Positions 39,229 through 49,014 of a DNA stretch of 64,000 nucleotides are shown one piece after another. Origin of the DNA: Stutzerimonas balearica DSM 6083 (GTDB lineage Bacteria; Pseudomonadota; Gammaproteobacteria; Pseudomonadales; Pseudomonadaceae); assembly GCF_000818015.1 (NCBI RefSeq), contig NZ_CP007511.1, forward strand, positions 2,242,501 to 2,306,500. Reading direction: 5' to 3'. Each line of letters begins with the position of its first letter. Within the stretch, counting starts at the first letter, position 1. Both the position numbers and the translations under genes were made by a program. The notes beneath the pieces are model-generated. The model did not search any database. It worked only from the letters and a program-made list of their open reading frames with translations, and was not told the DNA's origin.

Positions 39229-39972
39229 TTAGAATTCCTGCACGGTTGGGCGCAGAACGATCTCGTTAATATCCACGTCAGCAGGCTGCTCAATTGCGAA
39301 GGCGATAGCTCGAGCGACCGATTCGGCGGGAATTGCATGCTTGTAGAAGTCCACCACGAAATCGCGGCTCTGTTGGTGGGTGCTGCCGAATTTCAGTTCG
39401 GAGTCCACGGCGCCCGGTTCGATAGTCGTGGTGCGGATGCTGCCACCGACTTCGTGACGCAGTCCTTCGGAGATAGCCCGCACAGCAAACTTGGTGCCGC
39501 TGTACACGGTGCCACCTGGGCTAAACACCTTCAGGCCTGCAACCGATGCGATGTTGATGAAGTGGCCACTGTTTTGTTTCTGGAAGACCGGCAATGCAGC
39601 CGCGACTCCGTACAGCAGCCCCTTGATGTTGATGTCGATCATGCGATCCCACTCGTCAGTGCGACCATCACTGAGCGGTGCAATCGCCATCAGCCCGGCA
39701 TTGTTGACCAGTACATCAATGCGCCCGTAGGTGTCCACGGCACCTTGAATGAGCGTTTTGACCTCTTCCTGAGAGGTGACATCGGTCTGATACGCGATTG
39801 CCTGACCACCTGCATTGGTCAGCTCAGTCACCAATGCGTCGAGTTTATCTTTGCGGCGTGCGGCCAGCACTACGCGCGCGCCAAGCGCAGCAAGGTGGCG
39901 TGCAGTCGCTTCACCCAAGCCACTGCTGGCGCCGGTGATAACGACAACTTTTCCAGAAATGTTATTGCTCAT
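39229..39972 (-). CDS. Short-chain dehydrogenase/reductase
   Basis: A 247-residue classical SDR from the ATG at 39972 (MSNNISGKVV). The NAD(P) motif is TGASSGLGEA near residue 14 and the active site is YSGTK. NNAGLMAIAPL is also visible. The family reduces or oxidises carbonyls and alcohols, and the substrate is unknown. An upstream in-frame ATG (40008) gives a poorer start. It is divergent from a LysR gene 143 bp away, its likely regulator, and sits beside the formaldehyde genes. Confidence 0.9.
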   Translation of the reverse strand: MSNNISGKVVVITGASSGLGEATARHLAALGARVVLAARRKDKLDALVTELTNAGGQAIAYQTDVTSQEEVKTLIQGAVDTYGRIDVLVNNAGLMAIAPLSDGRTDEWDRMIDINIKGLLYGVAAALPVFQKQNSGHFINIASVAGLKVFSPGGTVYSGTKFAVRAISEGLRHEVGGSIRTTTIEPGAVDSELKFGSTHQQSRDFVVDFYKHAIPAESVARAIAFAIEQPADVDINEIVLRPTVQEF

Positions 39973-40083
39973 GTTGAGAACCTCATCGGCGGGTTTGTAC
40001 TTCGCCATGGTTGGTTAACCTGGCAGTGCGCAAACCTTAGCCCCATGGTTGATCTCAATAAATGGAAATGATTGGATTAAGCT

Positions 40084-40100
40084 ATTCCTAAATATGGAAT
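40084..40100. promoter_or_regulatory. LysR-type operator candidate
   Basis: The dyad ATTCC-TAAATAT-GGAAT fits the T-N11-A pattern of LysR boxes. It lies between the divergent SDR and LysR genes, 15 bases before the LysR start. Confidence 0.55.
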
Positions 40101-40115
40101 AAATGGGAGGGCAAC

Positions 40116-41030
40116 ATGCTTAACCGCATGGAGATGGTCAGGATTTTTTGCACAGCAGCAGAGGCAGGTAGCTTCCGCGAAGCGGCAACCCGATTAGGTA
40201 TCTCCCCGCAAGGGGTTACCCGAGCCATTCAAGCCCTGGAAACGGAGCTTGGCGAATCGCTGTTTCACCGTAATACCCGCCAGGTGAGCATCACTGCTTT
40301 CGGTCAGGATTACGCCAAAGATGCCAGATCAGCTCTGGAGCATTTCGACACGCTATTCCGGTCGCACAGGATGGAACCTGAGCTGTCAGGGAGGGTGGGA
40401 ATCACGGCTCCACATGCTATTGGCAGGCGCTTCTTAATACCGTTTCTTCAGCCCTTGGCCTCAGCACATCCAGACCTGCAATTCGATCTCCGCCTGGAAG
40501 ATCAGATGACCGATGCCGTTGAGGCGCATATCGATATTGGTATCAGGGTGGGTATAATTCGCGACCGGCGCTACGTCGCACGGGCCTTAGCTCCCGTGCC
40601 GTTTTACGTTGTTGCAAGCCCGGCGCTAATAGAGCAAAAAACAACACCCAGATCTCTGGATGCCTTGGCCCAGCTGCCACTTTCAGTCCTGATCGACCAG
40701 AAAAATGGCCGCCCTTGGCCTTGGCTGTTTGCCGACGGGCAAACATTTACGCCCAGGCAGCCAGCGCTTATCTGTGATGATCCAGATACGGAATTGGAAG
40801 CTACCCTGGCAGGTATGTGCTTTGGCCAAATTCCTGCCTATCTGGCTGAGCCTCATCTGCGGTCAGGAAAGCTGGTTGCCGTTTTGGCTGATCACGCTCC
40901 AGCACCATGGGATCTGTTCATATACCGCCCGCAGCAGGGTCCTGTATCGAAGCGGGTGCGATTGGTGTACGACCACCTTAAGCAGGCTTTCTCAAACCCC
41001 AAGCTATTTCCCCAAGGCCTGGGGACATAG
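40116..41030 (+). CDS. LysR-family transcriptional regulator
   Basis: A 304-residue regulator. The N-terminal winged helix covers the first 60 residues (FREAATRLGISPQGVTRAIQ). The remainder is the periplasmic-binding-like effector domain (VGITAPHAIGRRFLIPFLQP). A GGGAGG ribosome site precedes the ATG. The divergent SDR gene is the probable target. Similar regulators commonly control adjacent SDR or quinone-reductase genes in response to electrophiles. Confidence 0.92.
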   Translation: MLNRMEMVRIFCTAAEAGSFREAATRLGISPQGVTRAIQALETELGESLFHRNTRQVSITAFGQDYAKDARSALEHFDTLFRSHRMEPELSGRVGITAPHAIGRRFLIPFLQPLASAHPDLQFDLRLEDQMTDAVEAHIDIGIRVGIIRDRRYVARALAPVPFYVVASPALIEQKTTPRSLDALAQLPLSVLIDQKNGRPWPWLFADGQTFTPRQPALICDDPDTELEATLAGMCFGQIPAYLAEPHLRSGKLVAVLADHAPAPWDLFIYRPQQGPVSKRVRLVYDHLKQAFSNPKLFPQGLGT

Positions 41031-41137
41031 CGATGCATACCTGCCAGCCAATCGTCCGCTATTGGCCCAGGCTGTGTAAAAACGTTGGCATCGACCTTGC
41101 TGTGATTTGAAGGATTCAGACTCAGCAGGGGCGGCCC

Positions 41138-41281
41138 ATGAAGCGCTTTATCCAGGGAGTACATCGAGGCCAAAGCACGCTGCTGCCCGAGAGCCTGGAT
41201 GACTACGTCGCGGACACCAACCCGGTGCGGGTGGTCGATGTGTTCGTCGATGCAACCAGCCTCCTTGATGAAAAAATCAAG
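41138..41281 (+). pseudogene. IS1182-family transposase, N-terminal remnant
   Basis: The frame reads MKRFIQGVHRGQSTLLPESL, DDYVADTNPVRVVDVFVDAT, the conserved beginning of IS1182-type transposases. It breaks off after about 45 residues and merges into unrelated sequence. No other part of the element is seen. Confidence 0.75.
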
Positions 41282-41460
41282 GGAGCTGGCTGCATAGGCA
41301 ACCCTGGCGCGAAGCACGGCGCGCTCCCAGCTGATCCAGAAGTGAGCTGCAAGGGCGTGGAACCATGCGTACGTGCCGGCATCAATATTAATATATTGAC
41401 ATATATGAATATCGAGAATAGCCTACCGATAACCGCGCTAGAAACCCCAGGAGGTAGTCC

Positions 41461-41679
41461 CATGAAAGATTCCAGCGATACCCATCCGAATCACCTTCCC
41501 GACAGCAGCTACGGCCTGTTTATTGACAACCAGTGAGTTTCGGACGAATACGGTGAAGCCCTCGACATTATCAACGCCACAGCTGCCGACGTCGCCCGCG
41601 CGGTGCAGGGCGCACAGCGCGCCTTCGTGACCTGGACCGCTCGGACTCTTCCGACCTCGTTGATCCATATTTTTTGACC
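41461..41679 (+). pseudogene. Aldehyde dehydrogenase N-terminal remnant
   Basis: LPDSSYGLFIDNQ, a stop codon where Trp is expected, then EALDIINATAADVARAVQGA and QRAFVTWTA resemble the N-terminus of NAD-dependent aldehyde dehydrogenases, with a deletion in the middle. The catalytic domain is absent. It may mark an aldehyde-metabolism operon that once preceded nemA. Confidence 0.5.
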
Positions 41680-41716
41680 CATGACATCGACTATTTTAGA
41701 TATGCAGGTAACCAAA

Positions 41717-42841
41717 ATGGCACAATCAGAACTTTTCAAAACCACTCAGCTGGGCCCATACACCCTCAAGAACCGTATCGTTCTGCCGCCACTGACGCGT
41801 TCACGCAGCTCCCAACCCGGCAATATTGCGAACGACCTGATGGCCACGTATTACCGTCAGCGCAGCGGTGCTGGCTTCATGGTGACCGAGGGCACACAGA
41901 TCGAACCCCGAGGACAGGGTTATGCCTGGACACCCGGCATTCATAGCCCGGAACAGATACAAGGCTGGCGTAAGGTCACCGACGCTGTTCACGCCGAAGG
42001 GGGGGTCATCTTTGCTCAGCTTTGGCATGTGGGTCGCGTGTCGCACACATCGCTGCAACCCGGTGGTGAAGCGCCCATCGCGCCATCAGCCATCCGCGCG
42101 GACAACGTCAAGGTGTTCATCGAAACTGGCCCCGGCACGGGTACACTGACCGACCCTTCGACCCCACGAGCTCTGTCCACCGCGGAGGTAAAGGAACTGG
42201 TTGCGCTCTACGCCCAAGCAGCCCGAAATGCTTTGGACGCAGGTTTTGACGGGGTGGAGCTTCACTGCGCGAACGGGTACCTGGTAAACCAGTTCATTTC
42301 GGCCCATACCAACCAGCGTGATGATGAATATGGCGGTTCGCTGCAGAACCGTCTTCGCTTCCTGCGCGAAATCACCCTCGCCGTTGCTGGTGTTGTCGGC
42401 AAGGAGCGCGTTGGCGTTCGCTTCGCCCCGCTGTTCGCGACCACAGACGAAGACCGCGTCTACCTTGGTCTGGTCGAAGATGATCCTCATCAAACCTACA
42501 TCGAGGCAGTGAAGATCCTCGAGGAAGTGGGCATTGCCTACCTGTCGCTCGCCGAAGCCGATTGGGAAAACGCACCCGAGCTGCCTGAGACGTTCCGGGA
42601 AGCTGTTCGTAAGACCTTCAGCGGCAAGATTATCTATGCCGGCAAGTACACCGCTGAACGAGGAAGTCGCGTGATAAAAGCTGGCTGGGGCGACCTGATC
42701 GCTTTTGGCCGTCCCTTCATTGCGAACCCCGACCTGCCCGCTCGTATCGCCAACAACTGGCCGCTTAACCCAGTTGATCCAAGCAGCATGTACGGCGGTA
42801 CCGATAAGGGCTACACCGACTACCCGACTTACAAATCCTAA
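41717..42841 (+). CDS. nemA: NemA-type alkene reductase (Old Yellow Enzyme)
   Basis: A 374-residue FMN protein of the classical OYE class. It starts MAQSELFKTTQLGPYTLKNR, and PPLTRSRSSQPG, AQLWHVGRVSH, HCANGYLVNQFISAHTNQRD and DLIAFGRPFIANPDLP are class hallmarks. It reduces activated C=C bonds (maleimides, quinones, nitroesters) with NAD(P)H. I place the start at 41717. An earlier in-frame start (41681) would overlap remnant sequence. A strong terminator follows directly after the stop. Confidence 0.93.
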   Translation: MAQSELFKTTQLGPYTLKNRIVLPPLTRSRSSQPGNIANDLMATYYRQRSGAGFMVTEGTQIEPRGQGYAWTPGIHSPEQIQGWRKVTDAVHAEGGVIFAQLWHVGRVSHTSLQPGGEAPIAPSAIRADNVKVFIETGPGTGTLTDPSTPRALSTAEVKELVALYAQAARNALDAGFDGVELHCANGYLVNQFISAHTNQRDDEYGGSLQNRLRFLREITLAVAGVVGKERVGVRFAPLFATTDEDRVYLGLVEDDPHQTYIEAVKILEEVGIAYLSLAEADWENAPELPETFREAVRKTFSGKIIYAGKYTAERGSRVIKAGWGDLIAFGRPFIANPDLPARIANNWPLNPVDPSSMYGGTDKGYTDYPTYKS

Positions 42842-42887
42842 ACGCTCAGAGCCACGCCCCATAACTCAGGGGCGTGGCTCAGCGTTT
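42841..42887 (+). terminator. Long terminator hairpin after nemA
   Basis: AACGCT-GAGCCACGCCCC pairs perfectly with GGGGCGTGGCTC-AGCGTT around an 8-base loop. The left arm has a two-base CA bulge. TTT follows. It separates nemA from the luciferase-like gene. Confidence 0.75.
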
Positions 42888-42907
42888 GCTGACCGAGGAA
42901 GTTAAGC

Positions 42908-43891
42908 ATGTACCAACCGAGCACGACTCCCTACCAAGAGCATAGGGGATTCAAACGGACCTTCAGGCAGGGTCATCTAAGCCTTGGGCTGTTCTTTCCC
43001 CTGGAGGCTTTCGAGGGTGACACACCGCGCATGCTGGATCAGGTCGCGCTGGCCAAACGTGCAGAGGCACTTGGTTTTTCGGCGCTCTGGTTTCGCGACG
43101 TCCCGCTCAGGGACCCAAGCTTCGGTGATGTCGGCCAGGTTTTCGACCCTTGGGTGTATCTGGGCTACATCGCAGCCCATACAACAAAAATCGCACTAGG
43201 CACCGCCTCCATCGCCCTTACTTTGCGTAATCCCTTGCACACGGCAAAGGCCGCAGCGAGCATTGATCAGTTGAGCGGAGGTCGCTTGCTCCTGGGAGTA
43301 GCCTCTGGCGATCGTCCCGTGGAGTTTCCCGCATTCAGCGTTGATCCAGAAAAGCGTGGCGAGACCTTTCAAGAAAACCTCAATGTGATACGCCAAGCCC
43401 ATCGAACACACTTCGAGCCCATTCGCTGGAGTCACGGCGAGTTACTGGGGGCCGATCTCGTTCCCAAACCTACGACTCGGGAAATACCGCTATTCGTAAC
43501 CGGACATAGTCGCCAGTCGCTCGATTGGATCGCGCGTGAAAGCCATGGATGGATCAACTATCCACGTCCGCCAAAAATACAGCGACTCATCGTGGAAGAT
43601 TGGCGACAGGAAACGGCTAAACAATGTGGCACTATCTACAAGCCGTTCTTGCAATCGCTGTATATCGACCTGGACGAACACCCATCCACGCCACCCTCGC
43701 CTATCCATCTAGGATTCCGACTGGGACGTAACCACCTGCGGGCCTTGCTGGATACACTTCAGGAAATCGGTGTAGATCACGTCATCCTGAACCTCAAGTA
43801 TGGTAAACGCCCCGCAGCAGAGGTTATCGAGGAACTTGGCAAACATATCGTCCCGCAATTCGGCGCACAGGTGCCCGATAGTCCTACCTGA
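42908..43891 (+). CDS. Luciferase-like (LLM class) flavin oxidoreductase
   Basis: A 327-residue TIM-barrel flavoprotein of the bacterial luciferase-like class. LSLGLFFPLEAFEGD begins the barrel, ALGFSALWFRDVPLRDPSFG and HTTKIALGTASIALTLRNPL follow, and ASIDQLSGGRLLLGVASGDR is the usual flavin-site segment. Such enzymes use reduced FMN or F420, and Pseudomonas would use FMN. The substrate is unknown. A separate flavin reductase is needed. It lies between nemA and an ArsR-type gene on the same strand. Confidence 0.88.
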   Translation: MYQPSTTPYQEHRGFKRTFRQGHLSLGLFFPLEAFEGDTPRMLDQVALAKRAEALGFSALWFRDVPLRDPSFGDVGQVFDPWVYLGYIAAHTTKIALGTASIALTLRNPLHTAKAAASIDQLSGGRLLLGVASGDRPVEFPAFSVDPEKRGETFQENLNVIRQAHRTHFEPIRWSHGELLGADLVPKPTTREIPLFVTGHSRQSLDWIARESHGWINYPRPPKIQRLIVEDWRQETAKQCGTIYKPFLQSLYIDLDEHPSTPPSPIHLGFRLGRNHLRALLDTLQEIGVDHVILNLKYGKRPAAEVIEELGKHIVPQFGAQVPDSPT

Positions 43892-43916
43892 CAGGACAAT
43901 AGGATTCCAGTCCAAA

Positions 43917-43941
43917 CCAGCCCGTCATTGCGACGGGCTGG
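43917..43941 (+). terminator. Hairpin after the luciferase-like gene
   Basis: CCAGCCCGTC (43917-43926) and GACGGGCTGG (43932-43941) form a perfect 10-bp stem with a 5-base loop. No T-run follows, so termination would be weak or Rho-aided. Confidence 0.5.
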
Positions 43942-43990
43942 CGCGCAGAGATCATGGCGAAGCCTTCCAATTTGATGCGCGAATCAGGAA

Positions 43991-44004
43991 GATATCTAGA
44001 TATC
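43991..44004. promoter_or_regulatory. Palindromic operator candidate for the ArsR-type gene
   Basis: GATATCTAGATATC is a perfect 14-bp palindrome 26 bases before the regulator start, in the position of an autoregulatory operator. ArsR-family sites are often AT-rich dyads of this kind. Confidence 0.5.
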
Positions 44005-44029
44005 GAAAAAAACAGGTCTCAAAAAATTC

Positions 44030-44335
44030 ATGACTATTGACGTCAACGAAGCCCTGAAAGCATTGGCGAACCCGACGCGCCTTGCCATCCTCAATTGGCT
44101 CAAGGATCCCAGGACAGTCTTTCCCGAGCAGGAAGTCGACCCAGAAACGGTAGGCGTGTGCGTCAGTATCATCCAAGAGCGCACGGGCCTCTCTCAGTCA
44201 ACGACATCGCTTTATCTCGCAGCTCTACAGCGCGCGCAATTGGTTACATCGCAGCGGATCGGCCCCTGGACCTACTACAAACGCCACGATGAGAATATCG
44301 ATGCCTTCTTCAAGGCGCTGCAAGAAAGAATCTAG
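44030..44335 (+). CDS. ArsR-family transcriptional regulator
   Basis: A 101-residue winged-helix protein. ALKALANPTRLAILNWLKDP and LSQSTTSLYLAALQRAQLVT contain the recognition helix. The Cys-x-Cys arsenic-sensing motif is absent. One Cys (VGVCVSII) lies before the recognition helix and could sense electrophiles. It is downstream of nemA and the luciferase-like gene on the same strand and may control them. Confidence 0.88.
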   Translation: MTIDVNEALKALANPTRLAILNWLKDPRTVFPEQEVDPETVGVCVSIIQERTGLSQSTTSLYLAALQRAQLVTSQRIGPWTYYKRHDENIDAFFKALQERI

Positions 44336-44568
44336 GGCTGCACACCCTTGTATTTCTGACTGATTTCAGTCTTTGCCGATGTCAAAAACAGCAATCTGAC
44401 CAAATAACGATCAGATCATCCGAAGCTTCGAGTGATCGAACAGCATTACCAGTGATGCGTGCGCGGAAAGAAGGCTCCTATAGCAAAACTGCCACTTGAC
44501 AACGCTGAAACCAGGGGCTGAATACGCAAAAGACAGCACACTCCAGAGAGGGACGCGAAGCCCTTCAA
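44336..44568. other. Spacer before transposon debris
   Basis: No gene recognised. The IS66 remnant begins near its right end. Confidence 0.4.
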
Positions 44569-45052
44569 GTGCTCTTCTACGGCCAACCTTCTTTAGGGGG
44601 CAGCCGCCACGGCGTCGACATCCCACGCCAGCCCCTGGCGCGTTGGGTGATCCAAAGTGGCGAGCAACTGCAACCGTTGCTCAACCTGATGCGCGACAAG
44701 CTGCTGGACTACCCCGTGTTGCACTGCGACGAAACGCGCTTGCAGGTGCTGCATGAACCGGGACGCGACCCCTCGGCACAATCCTGGATGTGGGTGCAAA
44801 GCGGTGGGCCGCCGGACAAGCCGGTGATCCTTTTCGACTACACAGCCAGCCGCGCGCAGGAGGTGCCGCTACGCCTGCTCGATGGCTACCGCGGCTACCT
44901 GATGACCGACGACTACGCCGGTTACAACGCCGTGGCTGCACGCGACGGCATCGAACGCCTGGGCTGCTGGGCGCATGCGCGACGCAAGTTCGTCGAAGCC
45001 CAAGGGCAAGACTGGGCGTGCCGACGTGGCGCTGAGCCTGATCAACAAGCTC
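44569..45052 (+). pseudogene. IS66-family transposase, central remnant
   Basis: PLARWVIQSGEQLQPLLNLM, YPVLHCDETRLQVLHEPGRD, YRGYLMTDDYAGYNAVAARD and LGCWAHARRKFVEAQ are the catalytic core of IS66 TnpC. A frameshift near 45000 is followed by KGKTGRADVALSLINKLY, still IS66, and then the sequence switches to a relaxase at about 45053. Both ends of the element are missing. Confidence 0.82.
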
Positions 45053-46282
45053 TATCCGTCTCTGTGGGCACCATTGCTCTACGTCTTGGCCGGGCAGTAC
45101 GAGCACGCCGGCGTGCTGGGTGAACTGGTCGTGCAGGCTGATCGCGCTTCTGTGGCACAGGAACTGGGCGGCGATCCCGCGCGCGCCATGGCCGCGCCCA
45201 GGCACGCGCTGCAACGCAAGCTGCTGGACGGGCTGCGCTTCCTGCTCAAGGAACAGTTGAAGCTGAATCAGCCGGAAGCCTCCGATGGCTGGCTCACCGA
45301 GGATGGGCTGTGGCTGGTGAGCAAGACTGTCTCGGACAAGCTGCGCGCGCACCTGCTGTCTCAGGGGATCGACGGCATTCCTGTGAACAACACCGCCGTC
45401 TTCAACGTGCTGCAGAACCACGGCATGCTCCAGCCCACCTCAGACGGCAAGGCGGTCTGGCGCGCGACCGTGACCAGTGCGACCGGCTGGTCCTACTCGT
45501 TCACCCTGTTGCGCCTCGCGCCCGCGCTGATCTGGGAATCCGGCGAGCGGCCAGCGCTTTTCGCAGGCACGGTGGCGATCGACACGACGCCAGCGGAAAC
45601 CAACGGCAGTGCACCAGGCACACCGCCCGCGGTCGTGGGGCAGCCAACCCCCGAAGGTCTGGAGACTCCCCCTTGGGAATGCCCTCGCAGCGATACCGCC
45701 TTGCCGACTGCGGCCCCGCCCGTGCCTGACGTCATGGAGGACATGCTGGCGATGGTTGGATTGGATCGCACGGCCGACATGGGGAAGGGTGAAGATCCAG
45801 TGGAGAAAGTCCCTGCCCCAACCACAGCCGCAGCGTCTCCCTTGCCACTTACCCCTGCGCCTGGACCTGCATCAACTCCAACAGTCGCGATACCATCCGG
45901 GGAGCATTTCATGACGTGGCTGCAACAGGGAGTCGCCGCGCGGCGACTCATCATCAACGACGCCAAGGCGCTCGTGCATACGGTGAGCGACACCGCCTAC
46001 CTGGTCAGTCCCAGCGTGTTCCAGCGCTATGCGTAGGAACATCCCCAGGTGGATGCGCTGGTCAGGCAGGACAAGCAACCGGATTGGCAGTGGGTGCAAA
46101 CGCGCTTTTAGAAACTGCAGCTATACCGCAAGCACCCAAATGGCCTGAACATTTGGACCTGTGAAGTCACGGGCCCGAGGAAGTCCCGCCGACTGCATGG
46201 CTACCTCCTCGAAAATGGGTCCTTGGTATTCGCCGAAATACCGCCCAACAATCCCTATCTTGCTCTGACTCAGGAAGGATGA
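45053..46282 (+). pseudogene. MobH-type relaxase (TraI_2 family), C-terminal fragment
   Basis: The C-terminal part of the relaxase of SXT/clc-type conjugative elements. LPINDAKALVHTVDDTAYLV-type sequence (here RRLIINDAKALVHTVSDTAY) and WTCEVTGPRKSRRLHGYLLE then IPPNNPYLAL mark the TraI_2 C-terminal domain. A proline-rich linker precedes it. The N-terminal HD-like nicking domain is absent. Two in-frame TAG codons (46034-46036 and 46109-46111) interrupt the domain. It cannot nick an oriT. Confidence 0.8.
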
Positions 46283-46361
46283 CGCGACTCGGGCAGCGAC
46301 CGTCACCACCGTGTGGCGACGATCAATGCCCCGCGAAGCTGGCAACATTTGGCGAACTAAG

Positions 46362-48989
46362 CTACTCGGCCCGCGCCAACTCCCGTGCAAGGAACGGAGC
46401 GGTTCGGCTGCCAGACTTTCGGGCCACCTGCTGAGGGGAACCCGCCACCACGATGCTGCCGCCGGCAGCGCCCGCGCCTGGCCCTACGTCGATCACCCAG
46501 TCGGCTTGGGCCACCGCACGCATGTCGTGCTCGATCATCACTACGGTATTACCGGCATCGACCAGGCGCTGCAACTGCACCAGCAGCCGGTCGGCATCCG
46601 ACGCGTGCAGCCCGGTGGTCGGCTCGTCGAGCACGTACAGGCTTCGGCCGCGCTGGCTGCGCTGAAGCTCGGTCGCCAGCTTGATGCGCTGCGCCTCGCC
46701 ACCGGAAAGCTCAGTGGCCGGTTGCCCCAGGCGCAGATAGCCCAGTCCGATGTCGCGCAGCAGTTGCAGGGGCCTTGCCACCGCGTCTTCACCCGCGAAG
46801 AATTCGCTGGCATCGTCCACGGTCATCTGCAGCACCTCGGCGATGTTGCGCCCGTTCCACTGCACCTTCAGCGTGGCCTCGTTGTAGCGCGCGCCATGGC
46901 AGGTCGGGCACGGCGCGTACACGCTGGGCATGAACAGCAGTTCCACGCTAACGAAACCCTCGCCCTCGCAAGTCTCGCAGCGCCCCTTGGCGACGTTGAA
47001 CGAGAACCGTCCGGCATCATAGCGGCGGCGTCGAGCATCGGGCGTGGCGGCGAACAGCTTGCGCACATGGTCGAACAGACCCGTGTAGGTAGCCAGGTTC
47101 GACCGCGGCGTGCGCCCGATCGGCTTCTGGTCCACCTGCACCAGGCGCTGTATGGCGTCCACGTCGCCCGCCAGATGGCCGCCGGTCGCTTCGACCACTG
47201 CCGGCCCTTCGCTGGTGGCGCTTTCGGCGGCATCGTCTTCAGGCTCGTGGCCCAGGTGCAGCAGCACCAATTCCGGCAGGGCCTGCGCGACGAGGCTGGA
47301 TTTGCCGGAGCCAGAGATGCCGGTAACGGCTGTCAGCACGCCCAGCGGAATGCGCGCATCCACGCCATGCAGGTTATGGCGGTGGATGCCCTGCAGCTCC
47401 AACCAGCCGGTCGCTTCGCGTGCTCGGCTTCCGGGTGCGGGAATTTCGTCGAACAGGTAACGTGCAGTACGCGATTCGGCAATCTTGCGCAGGCCATCCG
47501 GCTCGCCGCTGTAGAGCACGCGGCCGCCACGCTCGCCGGCATCCGGCCCGACATCCACGAGCCATTGCGCGCGGCGCATCAGGTCCAGGTCGTGCTCCAC
47601 CACAAACACCGAGTTGCCCGCGTCGCGCAGCCGGTCGAGTGCATCGTACAGGGCCTGGCTGTCGGAGGGATGCAGGCCCGCCGAGGGTTCGTCAAGTACG
47701 TACACGACGCCGAACAGCAGGGAACTTAATTGCGTGGCCAACCGCAAGCGTTGCAACTCGCCGGCCGAAAGCGTCGGCGTGGCCCGGTCCAGCGTCAGGT
47801 AGCCCAGGCCTAGCTCGCGCAGTTGGCGCAGGCGCGCCATCACGCCTCCAGCCAGGCGCTGTGCGGCGAGGCGCTTTTCTTCCGACAGCGCGGAGGTACG
47901 GCGCACGTCGGGCGATACCGCATGGACGGCGCGGTCGCGTCGGGGCGCTTCCTTGTCCGTAGCCGCCCCCGCTGCATGGGCGCGGAAATCGCCCTGGGCG
48001 ATGGGTTCGAGCAAGGCCGCCAACTGGTCCAGCGGCATCTGCATGAACGCGCCGATGTCCACGCCGGCGAAGGTGACCGACAGTGCCTCTGGCTTGAGCC
48101 GCTTGCCGTGGCAGGTGGGGCACGGTTTGCCCTCCATGAACCGGGACACGCGCTTTCTCATCAGCGCGCTTTGGGTGTTGGCAAAGGTGTGCAGCACATA
48201 CCGTCGGGCGCCGGTGAAGGTGCCCATGTAGCTCGGCTCCATCTTGCGCTTGAGCGCGGCGCGGGTTTCGGCCGGCGTGAAGCCCGCGTACACCGGCACC
48301 GTCGGTGTTTCCTCGGTGAACAGAATCCAGTCGCGGTCCTTCTTCGGCAGGTCCTTCCACGGTCGGTCAACGTCGTAGCCCATGCTGACCAGGATGTCGC
48401 GCAGGTTCTGGCCTTGCCAGGCGGGGGGCCAGGAGGCGATCGCCCGCTCGCGGATGCTCAGGGAGGGATCGGGCACCATGATGGCCTCAGTCACCTCGTA
48501 CACATGGCCCAGGCCGTGGCAGGTCGGGCACGCTCCCTGCGGCGTGTTCGGCGAAAAATCCTCGGCGTACAGCATGGGCTGGTTGGCTGGGTAGGCGCCA
48601 GCGCGCGAATACATCATCCGCACCAGGCTGGACAAGGTGGTCACACTGCCCACAGAGGAACGCGCGTTGCTGGAGCCCCGCTGCTGTTGCAGCGCCACCG
48701 CCGGCGGCAGGCCGTCGATCGCATCGACGTCCGGCACGCCGGCCTGTTCGATCAGTCGCCGCGCATAGGGGGCCACCGACTCGAAGTAGCGCCGCTGGGC
48801 CTCCGCATAGATGGTGCCAAAGGCCAGCGAGGACTTCCCGGAGCCGGAGACACCCGAGAACACCACCAGCGCGTTACGCGGGATGGAGACGTCCACCTCC
48901 TTGAGGTTGTTCTCGCGCGCGCCACGCACCTGCACGAGGCCGCTGGCCGCAGCGGTACAAGAGGATTCACCGAAAGAATTGTTTGGCAT
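46362..48989 (-). CDS. UvrA-like ABC excinuclease subunit (accessory type)
   Basis: An 875-residue protein with two ABC ATPase modules. The first Walker A is GVSGSGKSSLAFGTIYAEAQ near residue 50 and the second is GISGSGKSSLVAQA near 555. Signatures are LSAGELQRLRLATQL and ELSGGEAQRIKLATELQ. Zinc-ribbon Cys pairs appear as CPTCHGLGHVYEV and CETCEGEGFVSVELLF...CPTCHGARY. It is shorter than chromosomal UvrA (about 940) and of the type found on mobile elements, which may confer resistance to DNA-damaging drugs. The start MPNNSFGESS (48989) follows AGGATAAG. Longer in-frame starts overlap nhaA. Confidence 0.88.
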   Translation of the reverse strand: MPNNSFGESSCTAAASGLVQVRGARENNLKEVDVSIPRNALVVFSGVSGSGKSSLAFGTIYAEAQRRYFESVAPYARRLIEQAGVPDVDAIDGLPPAVALQQQRGSSNARSSVGSVTTLSSLVRMMYSRAGAYPANQPMLYAEDFSPNTPQGACPTCHGLGHVYEVTEAIMVPDPSLSIRERAIASWPPAWQGQNLRDILVSMGYDVDRPWKDLPKKDRDWILFTEETPTVPVYAGFTPAETRAALKRKMEPSYMGTFTGARRYVLHTFANTQSALMRKRVSRFMEGKPCPTCHGKRLKPEALSVTFAGVDIGAFMQMPLDQLAALLEPIAQGDFRAHAAGAATDKEAPRRDRAVHAVSPDVRRTSALSEEKRLAAQRLAGGVMARLRQLRELGLGYLTLDRATPTLSAGELQRLRLATQLSSLLFGVVYVLDEPSAGLHPSDSQALYDALDRLRDAGNSVFVVEHDLDLMRRAQWLVDVGPDAGERGGRVLYSGEPDGLRKIAESRTARYLFDEIPAPGSRAREATGWLELQGIHRHNLHGVDARIPLGVLTAVTGISGSGKSSLVAQALPELVLLHLGHEPEDDAAESATSEGPAVVEATGGHLAGDVDAIQRLVQVDQKPIGRTPRSNLATYTGLFDHVRKLFAATPDARRRRYDAGRFSFNVAKGRCETCEGEGFVSVELLFMPSVYAPCPTCHGARYNEATLKVQWNGRNIAEVLQMTVDDASEFFAGEDAVARPLQLLRDIGLGYLRLGQPATELSGGEAQRIKLATELQRSQRGRSLYVLDEPTTGLHASDADRLLVQLQRLVDAGNTVVMIEHDMRAVAQADWVIDVGPGAGAAGGSIVVAGSPQQVARKSGSRTAPFLARELARAE

Positions 48990-49009
48990 GTTCTTATCCT
49001 GTAGTTCGT
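48961..49009 (-). repeat. Shared leader repeat, copy at the uvrA-like gene
   Basis: This 49-bp segment matches 50852-50900 at 42 positions. On the minus strand it covers the ribosome site (CTACAGGATAAG), the ATG and the first ten codons (MPNNSFGESS against MPASSFGESS). The two genes are otherwise unrelated, so the leader was duplicated or captured. Confidence 0.8.
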
Positions 49010-49014
49010 CCCGC

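Noticed and set aside
45003..45055. KGKTGRADVALSLINKLY as the start of the relaxase gene
   Set aside because: This stretch belongs to the IS66 transposase. Relaxase homology begins after it, so the joined frame is a chimera.
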